From contig CM067310.1 of NCBI GenBank assembly GCA_034231615.1, forward strand, positions 4,596,510-4,660,509: DNA of 64,000 nt, written 5' to 3'. The notes under the pieces were generated by a model. That model ran no database searches, was not told the origin of the DNA, and saw nothing but the letters and a program-made list of their open reading frames with translations. The translations under genes were made by a program, and so were the position numbers. Below are positions 42,780 to 53,797 of the stretch, piece after piece (position 1 is the stretch's first letter; each line of letters opens with the position of its first letter). Origin of the DNA: Meghimatium bilineatum. Lineage: Eukaryota > Mollusca > Gastropoda > Stylommatophora > Philomycidae.

Positions 42780-43195
42780 TGTCATCCACTAAGATTTTCT
42801 GTTGCATGGATGGTTTGTCTAGTGGGCCATTGGTGAGACCCACAGACGCAATCACATGCGTACTTGATTTATCGACTTGATTTATTAGTCTTTGTAGTTC
42901 ATGTTCACTTTCTGCTAAAAGAACAGTGTCACTTACATATCTCGTGTTGTTTATTATTTTCCCATTGATCTTGAGCCCTGGCGTTCCTTCTATATGTTTA
43001 CAGATTTTCTCTGTGTATATATGAAATAGGCTTGGTGAATGAAATACATCCGCGTCTTATCCCTCTTCGTATTTCTATATATAGTGTTATTAGCTGTTTT
43101 GACACCTTATTGATGCAGTCTGTTCCCAGTATATTTCTAATCAGTCTGATGTTTTTTCCATCTATGCCTATTTCTTGAAGACATTCAGTTTAGCG
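42780..43195 (-). pseudogene. RT palm domain fragment
   Basis: Minus strand: GTDCINKVSKQLITLYIEI-like stretch, GIRRGC (motif B region), then INGKIINNTRYVSDTVLLAE and SEHELQRLINQV. The catalytic YADD is read as YVSD, with the first Asp lost. It is cut by SINE-2 at its 5' side and ends near 42780. Confidence 0.78.
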
Positions 43196-43198
43196 TAT

Positions 43199-43386
43199 TC
43201 TATTCAGGACGTATCCATCAACCCAGTATTTCTTGGCTTGGCTGCAGTGATTTTCTAGGCAATATGAATGTGTTTAGTAGTTTGCTATTGCTTTCTGAAA
43301 GGTCCTCAAGTGCCAGTGGCGGGGATCGAGATCGGTACCTTGGCCGTCACAGACGCGCTCTGTACCACTTCACCACAGAGTCGAAC
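43199..43386 (-). mobile_element. tRNA-derived SINE-2
   Basis: The complement reads a tRNA-like head (GACTCTGTGGTGAAGTGGTA), a B-box ATCTCGATCCCCGCC-like stretch, then CAGAAAGCAATAGCAAACTA and GGGTTGATGGATACGTCCTG. Other copies: 53340 (+), 60080 (-), and partial ones within 16985-17870. Confidence 0.8.
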
Positions 43387-43649
43387 AGAGCTGTAGTCTA
43401 TGAAGCAAATATATATTCTTTTTGTTGGACTTCTATATAATTAACCTTCAATATTCGGATACTAAGTATGGCTTCTCTGGTTCTTTGGTTTTCCTAATAC
43501 TGAATTATTCTTTACCAACCTCAGTGTCTTTCTTGTTTATAGTTCTTTCGAGTATTATTTTTAATTAGTATTGTGGTTATATGATTCATCAAACTTATTG
43601 TTTTATACTCTGTACAGTTTACATTATTGTACAGTATCTATAAATTTAT
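43387..43649. other. No recognisable gene
   Basis: AT-rich spacer. Nothing supported. Confidence 0.4.
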
Positions 43650-44312
43650 AAATAATTTGAGATATACGGATGGCACAGTTTTGATTGCAAAAAGTGAGGA
43701 AGGCCTTCAAAATTTAATTAAAGTAGTAGTCACAGAAAGTAAAGAGAAAGGCCTCTTCCTAAATATCAAGAAAAAATAAGTAATTGTTATTTCAAAGAAA
43801 CAAAATAACACACCGTGCAAGATCAAAGTGAATGATATAGTATTAAAACAGGTTCATCAATTCAAATATCTAGGTACAACGATTACAGCAGATGGAAGAA
43901 GTTCAACAGAAATAAGAAGCAGAATAGGACAGGCAAAAACAACATTCAGAAAAATGAAAAATATATTTTGTAATATGACTTTGTCATTAGAGGGGAGGAA
44001 GAGAGTTCTGCAGTGCTATATAACCCCTATACTAACATATGGGTGCGAGTCTTGGACAATAAACAGACTAGAAAGTGGGAAATTCGAGGCAATAGAGGTG
44101 TGGTTCTATAGAAGAATGCTGATAATATCATGGACTGCCAGAAAAACTAATGTAGAGGGGTTGAAAGAGTAAAATGTGAAATTAACCTTAATCAATAATA
44201 TAAGAAAAAGGTAATTTTCTCTTTTTTGGCCACTTCATGAGACAGGCAGGTTTGGAGAACATAGTCACATCAGGCAAAATTCAAGGCAACAGAGACAGAG
44301 GGCGACAGCGTC
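43650..44312 (+). pseudogene. RT palm to C-terminus, family b
   Basis: Starts at the catalytic motif C, RYTDGTVLIAKSEEGLQNLI (YADD altered to YTDG). Continues IKVNDIVLKQVHQFKYLGTT, STEIRSRIGQAKTTFRKMKN, ILTYGCESWTINRLESGKFE, WFYRRMLIISWTARKTNVEG, a stop, then NNIRKR and a shift before the GHFMRQ-like block. The best copy of the family seen at 20596 and 55592. Confidence 0.85.
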
Positions 44313-44475
44313 TTTTTATTTTTATCATTTATTGTATACTTTCTGTTGACATCCAATGAAAATCACTTACAGTCGTATGAGTGACTTTAGAGGGGGGGGG
44401 GGGGACGGAAGGCTGCTTTTCAATGAGCCCAAGTATCTTTTAATAGCGATGGATTAACACATCTATCACCGTTTA

Positions 44476-44892
44476 CTTTCACATGCCTGACTGTTTACTT
44501 TCACATGTCTGACTGTTTACTTTCACATGTCGCACTGTTTACTTTCACATGTCTGACTGTTTACTTTCACATGTCGCACTGTTTACTTTCACATGTCTGA
44601 CTGTTTACTTTCACATGTCGCACTGTTTACTTTCACATGTCTGACTGTTTACTTTCACATGTCTGACTGTTTACTTTCACATGTCTGACTGTTTACTTTC
44701 ACATGTCTGACTGTTTACTTTCACATGTCCGACTGTTTACTTTCACATGTGCACTGTTTACTTTCACATGTCTGACTGTTTACTTTCACATGTCTGACTG
44801 TTTACTTTCACATGTCTGACTGTTTACTTTCACATGTCTGACTGTTTACTTTCACATGTCGCACTGTTTACTTTCACATGTCTCATTGTGTA
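44476..44892. repeat. 22-bp minisatellite, about 19 units
   Basis: Units of TGACTGTTTACTTTCACATG and TC, alternating with GCACTG units in the left half. A (G)12 tract lies upstream at 44392. Confidence 0.96.
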
Positions 44893-44944
44893 CTTTCACG
44901 TGAATGATTTCAAGGTTGTAAATAAGGGGGGGGGATACTGTGGT

Positions 44945-45080
44945 AGTTAGTTTTTTTGTTTTACGTTCGCTCCATTGTAACCAGCACGGATATACGTGTG
45001 AATTCCGCCGGGAGCGTGATTACGTTGTAGGCCTAGCACATCCGATTTCGGCATGCCTTGACAATTCGGGTGGACTGTGG
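44945..45080 (+). repeat. Interspersed repeat E, short copy
   Basis: TTCGCTCCATTGTAACCAGC, CGCCGGGAGCGTGATTACGT and CCGATTTCGGCATGCCTTGA, then AATTCGGGTGG. The longer copy is at 62488-62640. Confidence 0.7.
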
Positions 45081-45720
45081 TAGTTAAACCTCCCCCCCCC
45101 CACACACCGCCTGTCCTTCTATTCAAATCAGAGCGTGACGTTTAGTATTAGGAACTTAGTCACGTGATTGATACCCCCAACACTTCCCCCACAAAAAGGT
45201 CATCACATTTTTCATTAGAAAATGCACATTTGTATTATTCTAAGGTAAACCCATACATCTCCCTCCCCTTCGTTTAAGAAATACGTATCTACGGGCCTAC
45301 ATGATTAGTTAAACGTCTACCAATTTACAGATACTCAATTAGTTCTATATTCCAAATCGTGTCTGTGCCAACCTCAATAACGCAGAGTGAAACACAAATA
45401 CGCTTATCTGCTCTAACAAGCAGGGTACCATGGATAGAGTATCGACATTAGGAGGGATTATCTAACCTTTACATTGAGAATGAAATTCAACATGACGTGC
45501 GTCCTTACCTCCCTTCTCTGTAATAGTAAACATAGGTATCCGATATACGAGTTATAGACTAGAAGCAATACCCGGCGTTGCTCGGGGGTTAGATTAAGGG
45601 GGGAAAAGTCACGCCATTACGATATACATTAGGCCTATTTTATTTGAAATGAATATATTTAAAGTAATCAACAAAATTAAAGAGTAGTCGATAATTATTT
45701 TTAAAGTGTCCGATAGACAA
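45081..45720. other. Unassigned; fragments of DNA-transposon ends
   Basis: Homopolymer C run at 45092, CCCATACATCTCCCTCCCC, and ATACCCGGCGTTGCTCGGG at about 45567, the last typical of a dispersed invertebrate repeat end. No gene. Confidence 0.4.
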
Positions 45721-45721
45721 T

Positions 45722-46720
45722 GAATGCACCATAAACAACAACTCTATTATGATTATTCAAAGGCCTGCAAAAACTTTGGTCGCACTATTAACACCAAAAA
45801 AACAGAAGTCATGCACCAAGCAACATTAAATAGCCAACATACTGCTACTTCCATCATCGTCAATCAGGAAAAACTGCAGGTAGTCGACAATTTTACTTAC
45901 CTTGGAAGCACTCTGTCTCTCACGATGTCAACATTGATGTGGAAATTAACAAAAGACTGGCAAAAGCTAGTGCTGTATTTGGCAGATTACGCAACAATGT
46001 ATGGGACAGAAGAGGTATAAGAACAACAACCGAACTACAAGTATATCATGCTGCTGTTATACCAACCTTACTATACGCCTGCGAAACGTGGACAGTGTAT
46101 GCTAGACATGCAAGAAAGTTAAATCATATCCATCTTATCTGCCTACGTAAATTACTAAACATCCATTGGTGGGACAAAGTACCAGACTACGAGGTCTTGG
46201 AAAAATCAACCTCAATAAGCATCCACATAATACTTATGAAAGCGCAGGAACGCTGGGCAGGCCATCTTGCGCGTATGGAGAACTCGCGTTTGCCAAAACA
46301 AATATATTATGGAGAACTCAAGGCAGGATTTCGAAAAGCTGGTGGACAGAAAACGCGTTTCAAAGACACGCTCAAGTCATCCTTGAAACATCTTAACATT
46401 GACGTAGGCGCTTGGGAGAGCCTCGCTCAGGATAGAACAGCATGGCGTTACAGCATTAGAACGGGAGCACTAGCGGCGGAAGAATTCAGATAAGAAACTG
46501 CAAGACAGAAGCAGACACGTAGAAAAGAAAAAAAACATCCCAACCTCACACAGATACCTTCTATTTTGTCAATTCTGTAAAAGAACATTTTGTGCGCGCA
46601 TTGGACTTGCTAGTCATTTAAAAACGTACTATTAACTTTATTATTTTATTATTTATTGTTATTATTATTATGGTTGAGTTTTTGGTCATCGTCGATCACG
46701 ACGGACGAACACCATCATAT
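45722..46720 (+). pseudogene. Retrotransposon C-terminus, sister of the nested insertion
   Basis: Begins ACKNFGRTINTKKTEVMHQA and IIVNQEKLQVVDNFTYLGST (the K-T-E-V and YLGS blocks after YADD). After a shift near 45940: LAKASAVFGRLRNNVWDRRG, IPTLLYACETWTVYARHARK, HWWDKVPDYEVLEKS, AQERWAGHLARMENSR, GAWESLAQDRTAWRYS. After another shift: CQFCKRTFCARIGLASH. The 3' tail GACGGACGAACACCATC matches 29950. More 5' sequence than the nested copy; it defines the family's C-terminus, including the C2H2-like finger. Confidence 0.88.
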
Positions 46721-46899
46721 TATGATAGAAATGAATAATCTCCAAAAGAAAACAATAATATGCAACATGATTGAAGATATGTACCCCAGAGAAGTGTGGA
46801 TATAAGTATATACCGATTGATCAGCAACCAGAACAGTGAAGAATGCAGGTAATATAGTGTAAATAATATAACAAGAAAAAGGTAATGAGCACATGTTAA

Positions 46900-47565
46900 C
46901 CAACTGGAATCTTCTGCTTCAACAACTGTGCAGGAGTAGAGGCTCTAGATATAGTGGAAGAAATAATTAAAAACACAACAAGTAAATGTCAGCAGGTGGT
47001 ATTTCTTACTGAAGCTATGTCTGTCCTACAAGTCCTTGACAGCGACCAATTCCAAGAACTGAAGGAAGCCATACTATAGTGAGCACCCAAAGAAGGGTAT
47101 TACTACACTGAATACCATCCCACTGTGCCATACAAGGATATTAAGAGGCAGATAGGATGGCAAATGACGGAGAAACACAAAAACAAAAAGACCAAGAAAT
47201 CACCTACCAAGAAAAGAGGACCCTCATCAAAGCCATCAGGAAAGTCGACCACCCAAAAGACGATTACCACTATCTCGACAGAACTGAGCAGGTTATTATT
47301 TTCTGCCTCAGAACAAGACACAACAGATTAAACAGTCACTTAAATAGACTAAGACTGGTTACATCACCACTGTGCCCTTGTGGGCAGGCAGCATAGACCG
47401 CTTAGCATGTTCTGGAAGAATGCAATAAACTAAACCAATTAAGAGAAGAACACTGGCCCACAGAGATGGATATCCACTGAAAGCTGTATGCGAGCTTTCA
47501 AATTTTATTAAGACAACCGGACATGCAGTGTAGAGATGTCAAACTGCTATCGAGAAGAAGAAAAA
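46900..47565 (+). pseudogene. RNase H end and C-terminus of another retrotransposon
   Basis: Reads FCFNNCAGVEALDIVEEIIK, QQVVFLTEAMSVLQVLDSDQ (RNase H third-motif region; the usual Asp of TDAMS is Glu), then DRTEQVIIFCLRTRHNRLNS, HLNRLRLVTSPLCPCGQAA and HVLEECNKLNQLREEHWP. This C-terminal CPCG...H...C block is typical of I/Jockey-like pol proteins. Ends in GAAGAAGAAAAAGAAG, the same kind of tail as SINE families A and B. Confidence 0.8.
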
Positions 47566-47689
47566 GAAGAAAACAATGACCCAAAGACTTTCGTCTGTGA
47601 ATGCCGAAGTGTTTAAAAACTGAAGAAATAAAAATTAAGCAATGTCTCTGGGATCGAAAACAGAACGACAAACAACTTCTCTCTCACTC

Positions 47690-48535
47690 ACACACCACAC
47701 ACAGCCACCCAAACACACAGCCACCCAAACACACAGCCACCCAAACACACAGCCACCCAAACACACACTCACACAGCCACCCAAACACACAGCCACCCAA
47801 ACACACACTCACACAGCCACCCAAACACACAGCCACCCAAACACACACTCACACAGCCACCCAAACACACAGCCACCCAAACACACACAGCCACCCAAAC
47901 ACACACTCACACAGCCACCAAAACACACAGCCACCCAAACACACACACAGCCACCCAAACACACAGCCACCCAAACACACAGCCACCCAAACACACACTC
48001 ACACAGCCACCCAAACACACACAGCCACCCAAACACACAGCCACCCAAACACACAGCCACCCAAACACACACTCACACAGCCACCCAAACACACACACAG
48101 CCACCCAAACACACACTCACACAGCCACCCAAACACACAGCCACCCAAACACACACTCACACAGCCACCCAAACACACAGCCACCCAAACACACAGCCAC
48201 CCAAACACACACTCACACAGCCACCCAAACACACAGCCACCCAAACACACACTCACACAGCCACCCAAACACACAGCCACCCAAACACACACAGCCACCA
48301 AAACACACAGCCACCCAAACACACACACAGCCACCCAAACACACACTCACACTGCCACCCAAACACACAGCCACCCAAACACACAGCCACCCAAACACAC
48401 ACACACAGCCACCCAAACACACACACACACACACAGCCACCCACACACACAGCCACCCAAACACACACACACACACATACACCCAAACACACTCCCAAAC
48501 ATACACACACACACACACATACACAACCACCACCA
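47690..48535. repeat. CA-rich array, 14-24 bp units
   Basis: CACAGCCACCCAAACACA with insertions of CTCACA, giving units of 14, 16, 20 and 24 bp. Towards the right it becomes (CA)n. Open in several frames on both strands, an artefact. The complement is G-rich in blocks (TTTGGGTGGCTGTGTG). Confidence 0.96.
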
Positions 48536-48599
48536 GGAAAACGGAACGTAATAAACCAAGCGAAACGGAATCATTTAATGTAGGAGATACAATTTGAAT

Positions 48600-48770
48600 A
48601 TAACTATCTGCCGAAGACGGATGTGTCGGGCCAGTGGCGCAAATAAAACGGTGACACAACGCATTTCCATTCCCTGGACTACATCCTGCTGAAAATCTAA
48701 TAGGACCATGGTCCTGCTACAAGATAAATTCAGCAGGAGTTTGAGAATGTACGCTAAAGAAGAAGAATAT
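48600..48770 (+). mobile_element. SINE family B, full length
   Basis: CGAAGACGGATGTGTCGGGC, CAGTGGCGCAAATAAAACGG, GACACAACGCATTTCCATTC, CATCCTGCTGAAAATCTAAT, CAGCAGGAGTTTGAGAATGT and the tail AAAGAAGAAGAA. Confidence 0.9.
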
Positions 48771-48789
48771 AACTATATATCGTGGTCGT

Positions 48790-48960
48790 AATCCTGATTC
48801 TTGATTAGAAACTGACCTCACAGCACGTGGGGCATTCCCAGTAGTGCTCCGTCCTCTGTTCCATCAGCCATCTGACTCGACGGTGTTTCGAGTCTAATGT
48901 CACCGAAACAGATGTCGACATCAGGGCACAACTCTGGCCCTTGCGACCGGTTTCGGTGTC
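48790..48960 (-). repeat. Repeat I, minus copy
   Basis: TGATTCTTGATTAGAAACTG, TTCCATCAGCCATCTGACTC and GACGGTGTTTCGAGTCTAAT; inverse of 3326-3469. Likely 3' end of the RNase H retrotransposon family. Confidence 0.6.
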
Positions 48961-49500
48961 GTTCCGCCCACCCACGCCGTGCCCGTAATTAGTTCAAGCA
49001 CAACGTCCGCCTGTCGGAACAACATGGTAACTATTATCGAGGGTTACGACTACTAGATTATTTCGTAATCTTGATGCAACCGTTCAGCATGAACACAATA
49101 CAGGTTGGCTGCAACAGATCTCCAACATCTCATGTCTCTTGTGTTTATGTGTTTGTGATACACTCAGCTAGATTGTAACATGTCCATCTCGTGATGTTAC
49201 TCTCGAACTTGTATTTCTGCTTCCCTCTTGCTGATATAACGCAACGCTTATTCTTATTTTAATTATTATTTATTTACATTTGTTAGAATTTTTTTAATTG
49301 GTCAGAGGTAAAAGGTTAACCAATCATAGCAATGGTCACATATTTGCCTTCAACATAAACTATATATCAACTTTTTGTTAAAATTCTATTGGCTGTCAAA
49401 AATTGCACTCTCACAGCTAAATGAATTACTTCATCGTCATCTTATGTCATGGGCTGTACTAGAGTTTATAGATTGGCTGAAATATCTACTAAATTCAGCC
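48961..49500. other. No recognisable gene
   Basis: Mixed composition, then AT-rich. Nothing supported. Confidence 0.4.
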
Positions 49501-49744
49501 TGACATATTCTACATGTTGTTCGTCCGTCGAAGTTGATGACGACCATTCAGCTGAACTGGGATGATGATGATGACTGCGGTGTGCCCGACTGTGACTAAT
49601 GAGTCCTATGAGAGCTTAGAGTTGTCTACCACACTCTGGACATGTGTGGGGGAGGTCTGTGGGATAATGTCTACCACACTCTGGGCATGTGTGGGGGAAG
49701 TCCATTAAAGTGAGCAGTTCTTGCCTTTCTTCTAGTGCGTTTTT

Positions 49745-49968
49745 ACTGCGCAGCTTGATTCTCTGCAGCTGCTGCACCACTCTTTATTCTCTGCAGCTGC
49801 TGCACCACTCTTGATTCTCTGCAGTTGCTGCACCACTCTTGATTCTCTGCAGCTGCTGCACCACTCTTGATTCTCTGCAGTTGCTGCACCACTCTTGATT
49901 CTCTGCAGCTGCTGCACCACTCTTGATTCTCTGCAGGTGCTGCACCACTCTTGATTTTTCGACATCAG
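49745..49968. repeat. 28-bp minisatellite, about 8 units
   Basis: CTCTGCAGCTGCTGCACCAC plus TCTTGATT, with AGCTG/AGTTG variants alternating unit by unit in the middle. It lies within an RT remnant. Confidence 0.96.
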
Positions 49969-50159
49969 TCGAGTCTGTTTTGTGCAAAATTCTTCCAGAA
50001 ATTTATGTCTATTTTTTAGTGAGTCATTGATGGCTTAATATTGTCTTTAAAATGCTTCTTCTGTCCTCCTGTCTTGCGGGAGCTAGTCAGGAGTTCTCCA
50101 TTAAACAGCTCTGTTGGTAGACGATGATCGTTCATGCGGACTATGTGTCCATGTATCTG

Positions 50160-50254
50160 CTCCTTCATCAACACTGCATGTATGCTTACAGACAGATTTC
50201 ATCAACATTGCATGTATGCTTACAGACAGATTTCATCAACAATGCATGCATACA
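50160..50254. repeat. ~46-bp tandem repeat at SINE insertion site
   Basis: CATGTATGCTTACAGACAGA and TTTCATCAACATTG occur twice, plus a partial third copy split by the SINE and continued at 50527 (TGTATGTATGCTTACAGAC). Confidence 0.8.
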
Positions 50255-50525
50255 AGTAAAAGTAAAGTAACCCATAGCATTTATTAATGCCGTAGCGGTG
50301 TGAAATGTTAGCGATCTCACATTTCACAGGCTCTGCAAATTAGGGCGGTAGCCATCTCCTCTCCCTCGCAGTCTTTACTTCCAGGATTAATCCGGTACCC
50401 ATTTAAGGCTGGGTCGACTTAGCAGCCGTTGCGATCTGAAAACATTTCCGCCTCAACTGGGGAATGAACCCAGGACTACTCATATGCGAAGCTAGTGCGC
50501 TAACCACTGCGCTAACGCGGCTCCC
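50255..50525 (-). mobile_element. tRNA-derived SINE-1, third copy
   Basis: TTTATTAATGCCGTAGCGGT, GATCTCACATTTCACAGGCT, GATTAATCCGGTACCCATTT and CGCTAACCACTGCGCTAACG. Inserted into a short tandem repeat. The flanks AATGCATGCATAC and ATTGTATGTATGC are only similar. Confidence 0.9.
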
Positions 50526-50861
50526 ACCATTGTATGTATGCTTACAGACTTAAGATTTCATTAGTACTTCATGTCTGCTATTAGTAGACAGTCTATCCCA
50601 CCAATGGATGATGTTTATCTTACGAAGGCAAAATAGCTGGAAGTGGTTGAGTCTTCTAGCGTGTCCAGCATATAATGTCCATGTTTCACAGGCATAAAGG
50701 GTAATGCTATTACTGCTGCTTGGTAAACTATGAGTTTGGTGGTAGTTTGTTATACCCCTTATTTCCCATACGTTATCTCGTAGTCTTCCAAATGTGACAC
50801 TAGATTTCGATTTTCATATTTTTTTACCGCAGTGTCGATGTTTACATTTTGTGAGAGAATA

Positions 50862-51102
50862 CTGCACGGGTAGGTGAAATACTGCACGGGTAAGTGAAAT
50901 ACTGCACAGGTAGGTGAAATACTGCACGGGTAGGTGAAATACTGCACGGTAGGTGAAATACTGCACGGGTAGGTGAAATACTGCAGGGGTAGGTGAAATA
51001 CTGCACGGGTAGGTGAAATATTGCACGGGTAGGTGAAATACTGCACGGGTAGGTGAAATACTGCACGGGTAGGTGAAATACTGCACAGGTAGGTGAAATT
51101 AT
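50862..51102. repeat. 20-bp minisatellite, 12 units
   Basis: GGGTAGGTGAAATACTGCAC repeated; one unit is 19 bp (50949). The 20-bp period cycles through all three frames, so three overlapping minus frames appear open. Confidence 0.97.
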
Positions 51103-51133
51103 TGTCTCGATTAGCTCTTTTTTTTTCTCCTTA

Positions 51134-51617
51134 AATCAAGATTGAAGTATTTGATATAATCTGTAAATCAAGATTGAAGTATTTGATATAATCTGTAAAT
51201 CAAGATTGAAGTATTTGATATAATCTGTAAATCAAGATTGAAGTATTTGATATAATCTGTAAATCAAGATTGAAGTATTTGATATAATCTGTAAATCAAG
51301 ATTGAAGTATTTGATATAATCTGTAAATCAAGATTGAAGTATTTGATATAATCTGTAAATCAAGATTGAAGTATTTGATATAATCTGTAAATCAAGATTG
51401 AAGTATTTGATATAATCTGTAAATCAAGATTGAAGTATTTGATATAATCTGTAAATCAAGATTGAAGTATTTGATATAATCTGTAAATCAAGATTGAAGT
51501 ATTTGATATAATCTGTAAATCAAGATTGAAGTATTTGATATATCTGTAAATCAAGATTGAAGTATTTGATATAATCTGTAAATCAAGATTGAAGTATTTG
51601 ATATAATCTGTAAATCA
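51134..51617. repeat. 32-bp minisatellite, 15 units, nearly perfect
   Basis: AAATCAAGATTGAAGTATTT and GATATAATCTGT; the only visible difference is a 2-bp deletion near 51541 (GATATATCTG). The most homogeneous array in the window, hence the most recently expanded or corrected. Confidence 0.98.
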
Positions 51618-52625
51618 CTTTCATATGAATAGGAAAGACAATTTCATCCCCAAACATCCTTAGTGGCTTGCTACGACATATATGACGTATTCTAGTCACG
51701 GAAACGCACAAAAGCGAATCTGTATACAAATCCTTTGAGAACCGCTGCCGTAGATAGAAAGAAATTTCTATCTAACTGCTCTATTAACTGATTAATAAAC
51801 ACTTAACCGCTCTGGCGCTAGAAGTAGTGGCATCGCTTTACCGGAGTGTTGCCACTTTAATATTTTTTACAGTATAATTTAAATATTGTTTGTGTGTGCG
51901 TATCTATAGATTATATCTAGATGTAAGCTAATGTGAATGGTTGTAAATTATAGTTTCAAATAAACATCAAAGATATGTTTAAAAAATGTATGTTTTGATA
52001 TTAAAATTAAAGAGAAATATCTATATAGCAATATGCAAACTTCAAGCCGAACAGAAAACACGGTCTATACTTCCTTGAATTCGGCTTATCTATAAATGTT
52101 CATTTCATTCAAGACATGTTTCAGATAACCCCTGCTGCTTCGCCGCAATGAAAGACGTCGTTACTGTTATATTAACAATAAACAATAATATGCGTAGCGG
52201 TCAACTCCGTGGAAGTCCAGGGCTTATGACTGTTGCTGCCGATGCCAAACTACAATATTTGAAATGCAAAGGTTCGCTTCATGGCAGTAATATGAAAACG
52301 AGGATAAAGACAACACTTCATGTACTGCAGTAACTATTATTAGGGTGGGCGGGGGCCGGGGAGTGGTCAGTTCCCTTTCTTGCTGAGTTTACCTTCCCCA
52401 ACTCATGCGTCAGGTACATATTTACAGCTGGGTCGAATGGAGGTGGGTCGTGTAGGTGAGAAATGACAAACAATGCAGTATTAATCCAGATACGATGATA
52501 GGAACTTGCATTGAGTTACAACAACTGAATCGTTATATATTCTAAAGGCACTCTATTGTGCGCACCCTCTACATCTATTGAAGATGCATATATCTACATT
52601 CCTGAATAGAATCCTTCAAATGCAT
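51618..52625. other. No recognisable gene
   Basis: About 1 kb. A 61-residue plus frame (52148-52333) has no domain. GGGTGGGCGGGGGCCGGGG at 52345 is a short G-rich tract. No repeat recognised. Confidence 0.45.
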
Positions 52626-52627
52626 CC

Positions 52628-52792
52628 TGATCTCCGCTGAAGATGGATGTGTCGGGTCATTGGCGCAAATAAAACGGTGACACAACGCATTTCCATTTCC
52701 TGGACTACATCTTGCTGGAAATCTAGTAGGGCCATGGTCCTGCTACAAGGGAGATCCAGCGGGAGTTTGAGAATGAGCAAAGAAGACGTACA
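52628..52792 (+). mobile_element. SINE family B, full length
   Basis: GATGGATGTGTCGGGTCATT, GGCGCAAATAAAACGGTGAC, CCTGGACTACATCTTGCTGG, AAATCTAGTAGGGCCATGGT, AGGGAGATCCAGCGGGAGTT and GAGAATGAG. The tail has only AAAGAAGA. Confidence 0.9.
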
Positions 52793-52814
52793 TCTTGACC
52801 TCAGACAACAGCAT

Positions 52815-53032
52815 GGTACGAGGTCTATTTGTTAGTGCGATACCCACGGAGCGTTGGTGGTAGCAACTCGTTAGTACAATACCAACGGAGAGTTGGTGTT
52901 AACAACTTGTTAATATCATACCAACGCAACGTTGGTGTTAGCAACTTGTTAATATGATAGCAACGCAACGTTGGTGGTAGCAACTTGTTAATATGATACA
53001 AACGGAACGTTGGTGGTAGCCACATTTTCCTT
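52815..53032. repeat. 39-bp minisatellite, about 5-6 units
   Basis: GGTGGTAGCAACTTGTTAAT and ATGATACCAACGGAACGTT with variants; AACGTT palindrome in most units. Confidence 0.94.
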
Positions 53033-53339
53033 TTTGAATAATAAGATAATATATGTTCCATTAATTTGTTAATTGTGTTTTAGGTGATATATTTTGGAAT
53101 GAAGAAGAAAAATGTACGGTTATGGTATTACTTCCGTGGTTTACCTAGTCACCAGAAAGTAGGATACCAAGGCTCATGCCCTGGGAAAATCGAGGAATGG
53201 CATAATCGCTACTGAGAACGTGCTGTAGACGAAGTTAGTGAGCGGTTTCTCGTCAACCACTGACTAGGCAGCTGAGTACTTACAGGAGACCGTGTGTTAT
53301 GACGCTGGTCATAACTCATATTATCTTTACCTTTCTTCT
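53033..53339. other. No recognisable gene
   Basis: Short spacer; nothing supported. Confidence 0.4.
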
Positions 53340-53520
53340 ACCTAGTACAGAGCACTTATGTGACAGCGAAGGTACCGGGTTCGAATCCTACCACAGACAA
53401 AAATAAAATACAGACTATTCATAAAGCAATGACAAATTACTGAATGTATTTCTAGAAAATAATTGCAGCCAAAATATGCTGGGCTGATGGCTACATCCTG
53501 AATAGGATGTGCTACCAATT
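53340..53520 (+). mobile_element. tRNA-derived SINE-2, plus copy
   Basis: ACAGAGCACTTATGTGACAG, the B-box GGGTTCGAATCCTACC, AAAGCAATGACAAATTACTG, GCCAAAATATGCTGGGCTGA and GCTACATCCTGAATAGGATG. The B-box is the most canonical of the window. Confidence 0.8.
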
Positions 53521-53539
53521 TTATTTTATCTTTCCTCGT

Positions 53540-53797
53540 CCTCACTCGTTCTCAGACTCCTGCAGTTTATCAGGATAATGTCCGGAGAACGGAATACTTT
53601 GTGTCATAGTTGACATCTTTGCTGCGATATCTGTGCATATTAGACCGAAAAAATCCGACTTCTGCAGTTCTGGGAAATTGTGACCATCTATTGTATGGGG
53701 CCACAATCTTAAACCCCCGTAGTCGCCTCCTAAGACATGCATGGCAGGTAAATGCCAAAATTATTTGCTCTCATTTCAGGTCTTGAGAACACACAGG
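53540..53797 (-). mobile_element. SINE family A, minus copy
   Basis: CTCAGACTCCTGCAGTTTAT, AATGTCCGGAGAACGGAATA, GTCGCCTCCTAAGACATGCA and TTGAGAACACACAGGTG. Diverged. The GAA tail is replaced by TTCCTCGTCCTC. Confidence 0.78.

Larger units (their letters stand above)
49505..50760 (-). pseudogene. RT C-terminal remnant with internal array and SINE
   Basis: The right end (50620-50740) encodes, on minus, YACETWTLYAGHARRLNHFQ-like sequence and HWWDRLSTNS. The left end (49519-49540) reads GACGGACGAAC on minus, the 3' tail of the family at 29217 and 45722. Between them lie PxxCPxCGRxx-like codons (ECGRQL region near 49640), the 28-bp array (49745-49965) and a SINE-1 copy (50255-50525). Confidence 0.65.

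Noticed and set aside
47690..48535. Possible interstitial telomere
   Set aside because: The unit is not TTAGGG or a close variant; G runs are interrupted by GTGTG.
47601..48583. Two overlapping 313-316 residue frames and minus frames of cysteine/valine-rich repeats
   Set aside because: CA-rich array open in several frames on both strands; no codon bias or domain.
51134..51617. CRISPR-like appearance of regular repeats
   Set aside because: Units are contiguous without unique spacers, the context is eukaryotic, and no cas genes occur.
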